This document shows, piece after piece, positions 7,939 through 14,927 of a stretch of 17,841 nt of DNA; position 1 is the stretch's first letter; each line of letters starts with the position of its first letter. Source of the stretch: an uncultured Agathobacter sp. (GTDB taxonomy: Bacteria; Bacillota; Clostridia; Lachnospirales; Lachnospiraceae); assembly GCA_934358675.1 (NCBI GenBank), contig CAKRKX010000049.1, positions 1-17,841 on the forward strand. The letters are read 5' to 3'. The notes under the pieces are model-generated. The model was given only the letters and a program-made list of their open reading frames with translations, had not been told where the DNA came from and did not search any database. The translations under genes and the position numbers were made by a program.

Positions 7939-9909
7939 CTACGATCGAACAAATTGTTCCACGAACGCATCCTCCGACAGGATCGGCACTCCAAGATCCT
8001 TCGCCTTGCGGTTCTTCGAAGAATTCGACTCCACATCGTTGTTGACCAGATAGCTGGTTTTGCCGGATACGCTTCCGGCAACTTTGCCACCCTGACTCTC
8101 CACATAGGCTTTAAACTCGTCACGGTTCTTGAAATGATGCACATCTCCCGTGATCACAAATGTCAGTCCCGCACATAAGCCTTCCGATGTATCCTGCGGC
8201 TTCACGTCCTCGATTTCCAGTTCCTTAAGCAGATTGGAAAGCGACATTCGATTGTGCTCGTTTCCGTACCATTTCAAGATGGAGTTGGATCGCTCTGCAC
8301 CGATACCCTCGATGTCCTCAAATCCTTCCCCGTCCTGCATCCTCCGGACAAAAGCGTCAAATCCGATCGTGCGCACGATCTTCTTGGCAGCGTCCGTTCC
8401 AATCAACGGAATGCACAGTGCGAAAATAAAGTTAACCGGGTGAACCTTTCGGCTTTTTTCAATGGATTTATCCATGTTGTTGACCGACTTCTCGCCGAAT
8501 CCTTCCATCCGGCTGATCACATCGAAATGTTCCCGCAGATGATAGATGTCTGCGAACGCATGAATATAGCCCTCATTGATAAATTTCAGCATCGTCTGAA
8601 TGGATAAGCCATCGATATCCATACCCCATTTGCTGACAAAACGCGTAAATTTCTTAACATTCTTTGCCGTGCAGTCCGGATTTGTGCAGTGCAGTGTCTT
8701 TGTTCCGCTGTTCCTGCTGATGCGAATCTCCGTCGGTGCATGGCAGACCGGACACTCCTTCGGGATCTCAACCTCTCCCACCGCATCCTTGACCGCAATA
8801 CATTTCGGAATGATCTTGTTTGCCTTGATCACTTCGAGCGTACACTCTTTTCCGAGTCCCAATCGCTCGATCTCACTGATATTGCAAAGCGATGCACGGC
8901 TGACCGTTGTTCCCTCGATCTGTACCGGCTCAAACACTGCAACCGGAGAGATCGTCGATACCGCACACGACCATTCGATATAAGAAAGCTTTGACTCAAC
9001 CGACTCATCCTGCCACTTGAACGCAAATCCCGCGCGTGTTGCATGATGTCCGGTCACACTTCCGGACGCCGCATATTCCGTATCATCGTAGCAGATGACA
9101 AGTCCGTCCACCGGAATATCCATCTGACCACTCTCAACGCGCTTCGTCCAGCGGTTGATCACTTCCGGAAGATGTGCGGCATCCGTTGCTTCTCGATCCA
9201 CCACATCAAAGCCGAGCTCTGCCAGATAATCCATTCTCCCGCCCCACGAAACCATCGGATCATCCATATGCACGAGCATAAACGCGTGAAAACACACATG
9301 GCGTTCCTTCACTTCCGCAGGATCATCGAGATTTAAGGTTCCCGATGCAAGGTTACGCGGATTCGCATATTTCTCGTCGTCATCCTCGATCGTATCGTTG
9401 ATCATGGCAAAGTCTGTATAAGAGATCGCCGCCTCGCCGCGCACAACCATATGCCCCTTATATGCGATCTTCTGCGGGAATCCGCTGATCGCGCCTTTTA
9501 AAAACGTGATATTCGTGCCGATCGTTCCGTTGCCTCGCGTGAGGATCTTCGTAAGCTTACCGTCATCATAGGTCAGCACAAGCGTCAGACCATCCAGTTT
9601 CCAGGAAAGCCAGATTGGACGATCTCCAGCCCACGCCTGAAGCTCCTCGATCTGCTTTGTCTTGGCAAGTGAGAGTGCCGGATACTCATGTTCTTCTTTC
9701 TCTCCACTTGCATCTTCCTCATAGCCGGCTCTCTGTGTCGGACTCTCCGCAAGCACATAACCGGTCTCCTTCTCCAAAACCGTCAGCTCATCAAACATCG
9801 CATCCCACTCATAGTTGGACATGATCTCATCCTGTCCGTTGTAGTAGACTGCCGATGCCTTATTCAGTTGTTCAACCAGCTCTTCAATCCGTTTCTTTTT
9901 GTCTTCCAT
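7939..9909 (-). CDS. NAD-dependent DNA ligase, divergent LigA
   Basis: This 656-residue protein has the full LigA architecture: N-terminal Ia domain, adenylation domain, OB fold, four-Cys zinc finger (C386, C389, C408, C413), helix-hairpin-helix repeats (about 440-545) and BRCT (578-655). The nucleotidyl lysine is K104 in WKLDG and the conserved Glu is E159 in VRGE. Motif V keeps its lysine, K298 (AFAFKW). Several usually fixed positions differ. Motif IV reads DGLVIC (268-273), with Cys where E. coli LigA has essential Lys290. RGDGTTGED-like becomes RGNGTIGTN. The Glu two before the active lysine is Ser102. The start lies within rluF, with a 26-base overlap and a weak RBS. It could be the sole replicative ligase of a lineage with relaxed motifs or a second ligase; the window does not decide, so I give no symbol. 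Confidence 0.9.
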   Translation of the reverse strand: MEDKKKRIEELVEQLNKASAVYYNGQDEIMSNYEWDAMFDELTVLEKETGYVLAESPTQRAGYEEDASGEKEEHEYPALSLAKTKQIEELQAWAGDRPIWLSWKLDGLTLVLTYDDGKLTKILTRGNGTIGTNITFLKGAISGFPQKIAYKGHMVVRGEAAISYTDFAMINDTIEDDDEKYANPRNLASGTLNLDDPAEVKERHVCFHAFMLVHMDDPMVSWGGRMDYLAELGFDVVDREATDAAHLPEVINRWTKRVESGQMDIPVDGLVICYDDTEYAASGSVTGHHATRAGFAFKWQDESVESKLSYIEWSCAVSTISPVAVFEPVQIEGTTVSRASLCNISEIERLGLGKECTLEVIKANKIIPKCIAVKDAVGEVEIPKECPVCHAPTEIRISRNSGTKTLHCTNPDCTAKNVKKFTRFVSKWGMDIDGLSIQTMLKFINEGYIHAFADIYHLREHFDVISRMEGFGEKSVNNMDKSIEKSRKVHPVNFIFALCIPLIGTDAAKKIVRTIGFDAFVRRMQDGEGFEDIEGIGAERSNSILKWYGNEHNRMSLSNLLKELEIEDVKPQDTSEGLCAGLTFVITGDVHHFKNRDEFKAYVESQGGKVAGSVSGKTSYLVNNDVESNSSKNRKAKDLGVPILSEDAFVEQFVRS

Positions 9910-10849
9910 TTCTGTTCTCTCGATCTATATTTTTGTTCACGACCGTAAATGTGCCGTGCTGTGTCGGTCGTGTTGTTCTTTCTTTTTTACAGTTCGTTTG
10001 GTCTGTGCGATACGTTCCTGTTCTGCGTCCCGCATTTTTCGCACGATCCGAATCTCCGTTCCATGTGCGATGTTCCTTCGTCGGTCGGTTCGGACGTTCG
10101 TCATATGGACGCTTTCCCGCTTCGGCGCGCACCGGCTGATTGCTTGACGACGCAATCAGTTCTGTCAGACGCTTATACTCCTCCGGTGTCACATCACGAT
10201 ACTTTCCCGGCTCTAAATCACCGAGTTCAATATTCATAACCCGCACACGCACCAGTTTCTGCACACGGTATCCAAAATATTCACACATACGTCGAATCTG
10301 ACGATTCAGTCCCTGCGTCAGAACAATACGAAGCTGCCGCTTGCCGATCTGCTGTACACGGCATTTTCTGGTCGTTGTATTCAGTTCCACAAGAGGAACA
10401 CCATTGGCAAGACCATGCACAAAGGCCTCCGTCACCGGCTTATTGACCGTTACGATATATTCCTTCTCATGCATATTCCCGGAGCGCATCATCTTGTTGA
10501 CAATCTCTCCGTTATTGGTCAGAAGAAGCAGACCTTCCGAATCCTTATCGAGTCTTCCAATCGGATAAATACGTTTCGGATAGTTAATATAATCGATCAC
10601 ATTATTTTTTTCCCGCTTCTCGGCAGTACAGACGATTCCCACCGGCTTATGGAAAGCGATCAGGATCATCTCCTCTTCCTTGGAAACAACCTGTCCGTTA
10701 AAACATACTTTCTGTCCGGACACCACCTTGTCGCCCATCTGCGCAACACGTCCGTCGATCGTCACATTGCCGGCCTCGATCTGCCGGTCCGCTTCCCTGC
10801 GGGAACACACGCCCGCCTCACTTAAAAACTTATTAATTCTGACTTCCAC
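9884..10849 (-). CDS. 23S rRNA pseudouridine synthase, RluF-like, with long basic tail
   Basis: This RsuA/RluB/E/F family enzyme isomerises specific uridines in rRNA. It has an N-terminal S4 RNA-binding domain (residues 2-50, INKFLSEAGVCSRREAD), and the catalytic Asp is D101 in GRLDKDSEGLLLLTN. The block LTQGLNRQIRRMCE (177-190) is typical of RluF rather than RluB (which has REGRNRQVRR). It starts with GTG at 10847-10849 behind GAGG. The fold should end near residue 234; the remaining 87 residues are Arg-, Thr-, Asn- and Glu-rich and probably disordered, and the last 26 bases overlap ligA. It opens the rluF-ligA-metA-alaX run. No convincing promoter lies in the 53-base gap before it, which holds a terminator for the gene upstream, so expression may depend on read-through. 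Confidence 0.9.
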   Translation of the reverse strand: MEVRINKFLSEAGVCSRREADRQIEAGNVTIDGRVAQMGDKVVSGQKVCFNGQVVSKEEEMILIAFHKPVGIVCTAEKREKNNVIDYINYPKRIYPIGRLDKDSEGLLLLTNNGEIVNKMMRSGNMHEKEYIVTVNKPVTEAFVHGLANGVPLVELNTTTRKCRVQQIGKRQLRIVLTQGLNRQIRRMCEYFGYRVQKLVRVRVMNIELGDLEPGKYRDVTPEEYKRLTELIASSSNQPVRAEAGKRPYDERPNRPTKEHRTWNGDSDRAKNAGRRTGTYRTDQTNCKKERTTRPTQHGTFTVVNKNIDRENRNGRQKETD

Positions 10850-10866
10850 TTACATATCCTCACGTG

Positions 10867-10897
10867 CAAAAAACGCGGAGACTGTCACAGCCTCCGC
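10867..10897 (-). terminator. Intrinsic terminator after the SH3-domain gene
   Basis: Arms 10875-10884 and 10888-10897 form a 10-bp stem with one G-U pair and a TGA loop; on minus it is followed by GTTTTTTG. The plus side is also followed by ATTTTTATTTTA, so it could work both ways. It lies between the SH3 gene and rluF and would insulate or attenuate the downstream operon. Confidence 0.8.
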
Positions 10898-10902
10898 CAT
10901 TT

Positions 10903-12009
10903 TTATTTTACATCTTTTAACAGATCACTCTTGATATATCCTGTCTGTCCCTGGAACTTAACCTTCGTCCATTCTCCGGAAGTTCCGAGCTTCTTGAGTT
11001 TCACACCGATGTCCACTCTTCCGAGGATTTCCGCATCCGTGCTCGCCTTGGCACGCACATTACAGATATCCTTTGTCTTTACCTTACCGGTATCTTTCTT
11101 TGAAGAATCATCTTTCTTTGAAGAATCATCTTTCTTTGTATCCTCGGTCTTGGTATCGCTTGTATCGGAATCATCTTTCTGTGTGTCTTCCGGTTTGGAG
11201 TCATCCTTCTTTACATCCTCTGTCGACTGCGTATCCTGTGTCGACTGTGTCGTATTGTCAATCTGCGTTCCAGACTGTGTATTATCGGTCTGCGTATTGG
11301 CAACCGCCTCTCTCCAGTTTGAAATCACTGCGCGAAGCGTTCCGCCAAGCATATTGGCAAGCTTGTCGTCACTTGATACAGCTTCGTCATATCTGGTCTG
11401 TACCTGACTCTGCAAAGCCTTCACATCATCAGACTTCTCATAACTTAACACGAGCGCATATAAGTTGGCATCCAGACTATCTTCAAGGAATGTAAAGTTG
11501 TATGCCGAATATGCATTGTTGATATACAGATTACCCTTGCCGTCCCGCTCCACATAGAAGAAATCCATTCCCGGAACCGGTGTATCGATCTCGTAGAACT
11601 TCAGATCATACACTGCGGAAACCAGATAAGAATCATCATTTGCTCCCGGCATTGAGTAACAGGTAATATTTTCATATTTCTCGTAATAGTCCGACAGGGC
11701 GCCGATGTAACTCTTCTCATTATCTGACAGTGGAGAAACAAATCCTTCCATTGTCTCAGTATCACCGGCTGCGTAAGCCGTATAATAATTCGTAATCACA
11801 TCCACAAGTTCCTGCGAAGCATTCTTCTCAAGCTTGCCGCTTAATTTGTATTCGGTTGCCGGCTGCGTGGAATCGATCTGTGTTCCACTCTGTGTATCGC
11901 CTGTATTTGATTTCGGTCCGGTGCATTTGACAAGTACCAGAACAAAAACGATAAACAAGACAGCGGCGATAATATATCGTTTATATTTATTCAAAAAATC
12001 GTTTTGCAT
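10903..12009 (-). CDS. Membrane-anchored extracellular protein with C-terminal bacterial SH3 domain
   Basis: This 368-residue protein has a short basic N-terminus, one hydrophobic helix (12-28, IIAAVLFIVFVLVLV) and Cys29. The context VLVKC is a poor lipobox because of the Lys, so an uncleaved signal anchor is favoured. Residues 60-190 form a mixed alpha/beta region beginning ASQELVDVITNYYTAYAAGDTE, which looks like an NTF2-like or DUF4878-type fold. Residues 236-310 are a Thr/Ser/Asp/Lys/Gln linker with internal repeats. Residues 311-368 are a bacterial SH3 domain (CNVRAKAS, GVKLKKLG, WTKVKF, GQTGYIKSDLL), usually a peptidoglycan or cell-wall binder. The predicted place is outside the cell, attached to the membrane and reaching the wall. 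AGGAG supports the start at 12009. No promoter is seen before it other than that of tRNA-Arg. Confidence 0.8.
   Translation of the reverse strand: MQNDFLNKYKRYIIAAVLFIVFVLVLVKCTGPKSNTGDTQSGTQIDSTQPATEYKLSGKLEKNASQELVDVITNYYTAYAAGDTETMEGFVSPLSDNEKSYIGALSDYYEKYENITCYSMPGANDDSYLVSAVYDLKFYEIDTPVPGMDFFYVERDGKGNLYINNAYSAYNFTFLEDSLDANLYALVLSYEKSDDVKALQSQVQTRYDEAVSSDDKLANMLGGTLRAVISNWREAVANTQTDNTQSGTQIDNTTQSTQDTQSTEDVKKDDSKPEDTQKDDSDTSDTKTEDTKKDDSSKKDDSSKKDTGKVKTKDICNVRAKASTDAEILGRVDIGVKLKKLGTSGEWTKVKFQGQTGYIKSDLLKDVK
11092..11138 (-). repeat. In-frame 18-bp tandem repeat in the SH3 protein linker
   Basis: Two identical 18-bp units (11092-11109, 11110-11127) and a partial third (11128-11138) encode DDSSKK repeats. 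Because the period is a multiple of three and the copies are identical at the base level, length changes by slippage would keep the frame. Confidence 0.8.
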
Positions 12010-12044
12010 TTAATCTCCTCCAAATTCAAATCAAACCTTGAGGG

Positions 12045-12254
12045 GCGATAAGAAATCATCAAAAGTTTGGGCGATAAGGGATCCTCCCAGCTTCGCTGGG
12101 TTTTCTCTTACCTTGAGCGATAAGAAATCTCCCCAGCTGCGCTGGGTTTTCTCTTACCTTGAGCGATAAGAAATCTCCCCAGCTTCGCTGCTTTTTCTCT
12201 TTTCATGGGCGATAAGGGATCCTCCCAGCTTCGCTGGGTCCCTCCTTATCACAT
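12045..12254 (-). repeat. 46-bp tandem repeat array of hairpins beside tRNA-Arg
   Basis: Four units start at 12071, 12117, 12163 and 12209, exactly 46 bp apart, each beginning GCGATAAG. A fifth, shortened 26-bp unit (12045-12070) lacks the central hairpin. Each full unit holds CCCAGC-(TTC or TGC)-GCTGGG (the third has a mutated arm, GCTGC) flanked by outer arms GATAAG and CTTACC or CTTATC. The outer arms pair better on the minus-strand RNA (GGUAAG with CUUAUC, one G-U) than on plus (an A/C mismatch). That suggests a minus-strand transcript, the strand of the tRNA and of the SH3 gene. On plus, each hairpin is followed by TTTTCTCTT, resembling terminators. Units 1 and 4 share GGGATCCT; units 2 and 3 share GAAATCTC. 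The array fills nearly all of the 252 bases between the SH3 gene and the tRNA. Confidence 0.9.
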
Positions 12255-12261
12255 GCAATAA

Positions 12262-12333
12262 TGCACCCGGCGGGAATCGAACCCGCATCTCAGGAGTCGG
12301 AGTCCTACGTTCTATCCATTATACTACGGCTGC
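12262..12333 (-). tRNA. tRNA-Arg, anticodon CCG (reads CGG)
   Basis: On the minus strand 72 bases fold as a tRNA. The acceptor strands are GCAGCCG and CGGGTGC; the D arm is GTAT/GAAC with loop AATGGATA. The anticodon arm is TAGGA-CTCCGAC-TCCTG with CCG at the anticodon positions, there is a 4-base variable loop, and the T arm is GCGGG-TTCGATT-CCCGC. The discriminator is A and CCA is not encoded. Two stem positions do not pair: G4 with G69 in the acceptor, and A12 with A23 in the D stem. The T and anticodon arms are intact. It has a strong promoter upstream and the 46-bp hairpin array begins 8 bases beyond its 3' end. Confidence 0.88.
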
Positions 12334-12378
12334 ATAGAGGCAGAAACAATCTGCCGATCGCGCATCTGCGCGTTTTTA

Positions 12379-12407
12379 AATATAACATACCTGACAATGT
12401 TCGTCAA
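12379..12407 (-). promoter_or_regulatory. Promoter of tRNA-Arg (overlaps aroD stop)
   Basis: On minus this is TTGACG (12402-12407), a 17-base spacer and TATATT (12379-12384). The -35 includes the TGA stop of aroD. The roughly 40-base leader before the tRNA holds two small hairpins, CGCGCA/TGCGCG and GGCAGA/TCTGCC, without a T-run; they may be processed 5' leader or aroD mRNA end structures. Confidence 0.75.
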
Positions 12408-13174
12408 CAACGGTTGATACTCTTGTGCAGAATGCCAAGTGCCTGTTCCAGTTCCCCCATCGGAAGCTGCCCCGGTGCGCTCGCCTGCTCGCCGGCACCG
12501 AATGTGACACAGGATCCGAAAAATTCTCCCGCCACACGCGAGATTGCTCCCTGCGCCCCCATGGACATTGTGATCAGTGCCTTATCCGGATACTTCTCGT
12601 GAAATGCGTTCGTCTCCTCCAGCAGATCCAGCACATCCTGCATCGAATGGGGCATAACCGCAAGCTTGACCACATCCGCACCGCTCTCTCTGATCTGTTC
12701 AAGGAGCATCCGTATAACGCCGCGCTCCGGTGTCTGCTCAAAATCATGGTGCGAAGCGATCACATGCACGCCCATCTCCTGAAGACTGCGGATCTCTTTC
12801 TGCGGTCTGGCGGCTTCAAAATATTCCAGATCCACAAAATCAACAACATCCGTCTCCGCTGCCGCCTGATGGATATCATAAATTTCATCCGGCTCAAGCG
12901 CCATAAGTCCGCCCTGATTCTTCGAGCGGAATGTATATACTAAAATTGTATCCTGAACGATCGGTTTTAATTCATGGAGCACCTCACGAATTGCATTCAC
13001 ACTGCGCGCCTGTTCAAATGCATCCACTCTCCATTCGATCATATCCACATGAAGCCACGCCAGGCGTTTGGCTTCTTTTATAATCGCCTCTTTATTCGTT
13101 TCCACAATCGGCACACATACAAGCGGCTTCCCTTTACCGAGTACACGTCCCTTAATACAAAGCAGATTCTCCAT
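12404..13174 (-). CDS. aroD: 3-dehydroquinate dehydratase, type I
   Basis: This 256-residue enzyme dehydrates 3-dehydroquinate to 3-dehydroshikimate, step 3 of the shikimate pathway, through a Schiff base. Visible residues: Schiff-base Lys170 (VVKLAVMP), His143 (SHHDF), Arg213 (ISRVAGE) and Gln236 (SAPGQ), with the same numbering as the Salmonella enzyme, and Glu47 in EWRVD. The position equivalent to Salmonella Glu86 (FRSAKEGG) is Gln87 here (FRSKNQGG), a change in a conserved active-site residue. The ATG at 13172-13174 has GGGAGG seven bases upstream; an in-frame ATG at 13210 has none. It is divergent from the DAHP synthase gene, and its stop codon overlaps the tRNA-Arg promoter. Identity is near certain. 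Confidence 0.95.
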   Translation of the reverse strand: MENLLCIKGRVLGKGKPLVCVPIVETNKEAIIKEAKRLAWLHVDMIEWRVDAFEQARSVNAIREVLHELKPIVQDTILVYTFRSKNQGGLMALEPDEIYDIHQAAAETDVVDFVDLEYFEAARPQKEIRSLQEMGVHVIASHHDFEQTPERGVIRMLLEQIRESGADVVKLAVMPHSMQDVLDLLEETNAFHEKYPDKALITMSMGAQGAISRVAGEFFGSCVTFGAGEQASAPGQLPMGELEQALGILHKSINRC

Positions 13175-13248
13175 TTTGTTCCTCCCGCTATAAACGCTCG
13201 TCCGCATCAATATCTGTTCCTTTTCCTATTTCCCGCGAACTAATGTAA

Positions 13249-13277
13249 ATTATAACAGTTATATGCATAAAAATAAA
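13249..13277 (-). promoter_or_regulatory. Probable promoter of aroD
   Basis: On minus there is a perfect TATAAT (13249-13254); at 17 bases the -35 is a weak TTTATT (13272-13277). A weak -35 with a strong -10 suggests help from an activator or an upstream element. Confidence 0.5.
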
Positions 13278-13295
13278 GGAAATACTGCGACAAAA

Positions 13296-13324
13296 TTGAC
13301 ATTTCAGGCTTTTTCGATTAATAT
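13296..13324 (+). promoter_or_regulatory. Promoter of the DAHP synthase gene
   Basis: TTGACA (13296-13301), a 17-base spacer and TAATAT (13319-13324). Just after it, GTATA-AA-TATAC (about 13333-13344) is a small palindrome covering the expected start of transcription, a possible repressor site. AAGGAG (13361-13366) is the RBS. No leader peptide or attenuator is visible in the roughly 45-base UTR. Confidence 0.82.
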
Positions 13325-13372
13325 AACCAAGTGTATAAATATACTACAATTTGAAGATACAAGGAGTACAAA

Positions 13373-14407
13373 ATGAGTTTTACATTTTTAAATCAATTAC
13401 CGACTCCGGACGAAATCAAGCGTGATTACCCGCTTGCCCCGGAATTAAAAGAGTTAAAAAAGCAGCGTGATGCCATGATTTCCGATGTAATCACCGGCAA
13501 AGATTCACGTTTTCTTGTTATCATCGGTCCATGCTCTGCTGACAACGAAGATTCCGTATGTGATTATGTAAGTCGTCTGACAAAGATTCAGGAAGATGTC
13601 AAGGATCAGCTGATCATCATTCCTCGTGTCTATACCAACAAGCCACGTACAACCGGTGAAGGTTACAAAGGTATCGCTTCCCAGCCGGATCCGGAGAAGG
13701 CTCCTGATATGGTTGAGGGACTGATCGCCATGCGTAAAATGCATATTCGTGCGATCGAAGAAAGCGGACTCACCTGCGCGGACGAGATGCTTTACCCGGA
13801 GAACTGGGGATACGTTGAAGATCTTCTCTCCTACGTTGCCATCGGTGCCCGTTCCGTCGAGGATCAGCAGCATCGTCTGACCGTCAGTGGCTTCGATGTA
13901 GCATCCGGTATGAAGAACCCGACCAGCGGCGACTTCTCCGTTATGTTAAACTCTGTATATGCAGCTCAGCATCCGCATCATTTCGTATACCGCGGATACG
14001 AAGTAAAGACATCCGGAAACCCACTCACACATGTGGTTCTTCGCGGAGCAGTCAGCAAACACGGTAATACGGTACAGAATTATCATTACGAGGATCTCAT
14101 CCGTCTTCATGAAATGTACGAAAAAATGGATGTTGTAAACCCTGCCGCTATCATTGACACAAACCATTCGAATTCCGGCAAAAAATTCAAAGAACAGATC
14201 CGTATCGCCAAGGAAGTCATGCACAATCGCCAGATTTCTTCCGATATTCGCAGCTTAGTCAAAGGACTTATGATTGAAAGCTATATCGAAGAAGGCAGCC
14301 AGCCAATCGGCGAGCATGTATATGGTAAATCCATCACAGATCCTTGTCTCGGATGGGAAGATTCCAAGAAACTGATCTATGAAATTGCTGAGGCAAACGC
14401 AAAATAA
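13373..14407 (+). CDS. 3-deoxy-7-phosphoheptulonate (DAHP) synthase, AroG/AroF type Ia
   Basis: This 344-residue enzyme condenses PEP and erythrose-4-phosphate to DAHP, the first step of aromatic amino acid synthesis. Family markers in order: IIGPCSADNEDS (metal-binding Cys), NKPRTTGEGYKG (PEP phosphate binding), SGMKNPTSGDF, VVLRGA, DTNHSNSGKKF (metal-binding His), ESYIEEGSQ and the late Asp in KSITDPCLGW. Length fits the E. coli AroG/F/H class rather than the 7P14/AroQ fusions. The promoter and RBS are near consensus. It is divergent from aroD, so steps 1 and 3 of one pathway share a control region. Which end product inhibits it cannot be told, so I leave the AroF/G/H symbol open. No clear terminator follows its stop. 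Confidence 0.95.
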   Translation: MSFTFLNQLPTPDEIKRDYPLAPELKELKKQRDAMISDVITGKDSRFLVIIGPCSADNEDSVCDYVSRLTKIQEDVKDQLIIIPRVYTNKPRTTGEGYKGIASQPDPEKAPDMVEGLIAMRKMHIRAIEESGLTCADEMLYPENWGYVEDLLSYVAIGARSVEDQQHRLTVSGFDVASGMKNPTSGDFSVMLNSVYAAQHPHHFVYRGYEVKTSGNPLTHVVLRGAVSKHGNTVQNYHYEDLIRLHEMYEKMDVVNPAAIIDTNHSNSGKKFKEQIRIAKEVMHNRQISSDIRSLVKGLMIESYIEEGSQPIGEHVYGKSITDPCLGWEDSKKLIYEIAEANAK

Positions 14408-14450
14408 TAGAACGAAATAGTTTTCGCACAAAACGAGTCAAATAATGCCA

Positions 14451-14497
14451 ACTTAATACAATTAAGTGTTGAGTTTCGTACCTCTCTATGCTACACT
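14451..14497 (+). promoter_or_regulatory. Promoter with adjoining palindrome before the 129-residue orphan gene
   Basis: TTGAGT (14469-14474), a 17-base spacer and TACACT (14492-14497). One base upstream of the -35 lies a perfect 7-7 palindrome ACTTAAT-ACA-ATTAAGT (14451-14467), placed where a dimeric activator or repressor would bind. The same palindrome could be a weak terminator stem for the DAHP synthase gene, but no T-run follows it. Confidence 0.6.
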
Positions 14498-14537
14498 TTA
14501 ATCAAGAAAATTTCATCGAAGCAAGAGGGGGGATACA

Positions 14538-14927
14538 ATGAATCAGGACTATACAAAACCTATTATTGTTACGAATGACAATTTATCAGAGGGTGTCTAT
14601 TTAGCAAGCGGTACCGGTTGTTATACCATTGACGCAACTATCATTAATCAGACTCCGGTTGAAAGTCGTAAGAATTATGTGATCCAGATCAGCGCAACCC
14701 ATGCTGCGGATCATACTCGCCACGCGCAGACCTTGACAATTTCTTTCAATCAGCCTGTAACTTTTTCTTCTTGTGGTGTTGCCAACTTAATTAGTGGTGA
14801 TGGCACAAATACTCTGGAGCTTTCCATGAGCTATACCCAGAACCCAACCGACCGAATTGGTTTTGGCGATTTAACGGTTGAATCCGCTGACGGATTAACT
14901 ATTACTTCTGCTAAAATTACAGATTAA
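14538..14927 (+). CDS. Orphan 129-residue beta-rich protein of unknown function
   Basis: I do not recognise this family with confidence. The gene is real: it has a promoter, AGAGGGGGG before the ATG, and a strong terminator after the stop. The protein has no signal peptide, membrane helix, enzyme motif or coiled coil. It is rich in Thr, Ser, Asn and Ile with alternating polar/hydrophobic strands (YTIDATIIN, YVIQISATH, TLTISFNQPVTF, NTLELSMSYT, DLTVESADGLTITSAKI), which suggests an eight-or-so-stranded beta sandwich. Two Cys (28 and 79) are present. HAADHTRHAQ holds three His and an Asp. Final strands and the repeated GDG/GDL turns resemble carbohydrate-binding or Ig-like modules standing alone. 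It is single-gene, faces the LRR gene across a shared terminator, and is more AT-rich than its neighbours. Cytosolic, or exported by a non-classical route; undecided. Confidence 0.7.
   Translation: MNQDYTKPIIVTNDNLSEGVYLASGTGCYTIDATIINQTPVESRKNYVIQISATHAADHTRHAQTLTISFNQPVTFSSCGVANLISGDGTNTLELSMSYTQNPTDRIGFGDLTVESADGLTITSAKITD

Noticed and set aside
10847..10858. ATG-TAA start-stop element just before the GTG start of rluF
   Set aside because: The ATG is only two bases from the GAGG and so poorly placed; probably chance.
12071..12254. CRISPR-like array
   Set aside because: Units are contiguous 46-bp tandem copies with no unique spacers, and no cas genes are near.
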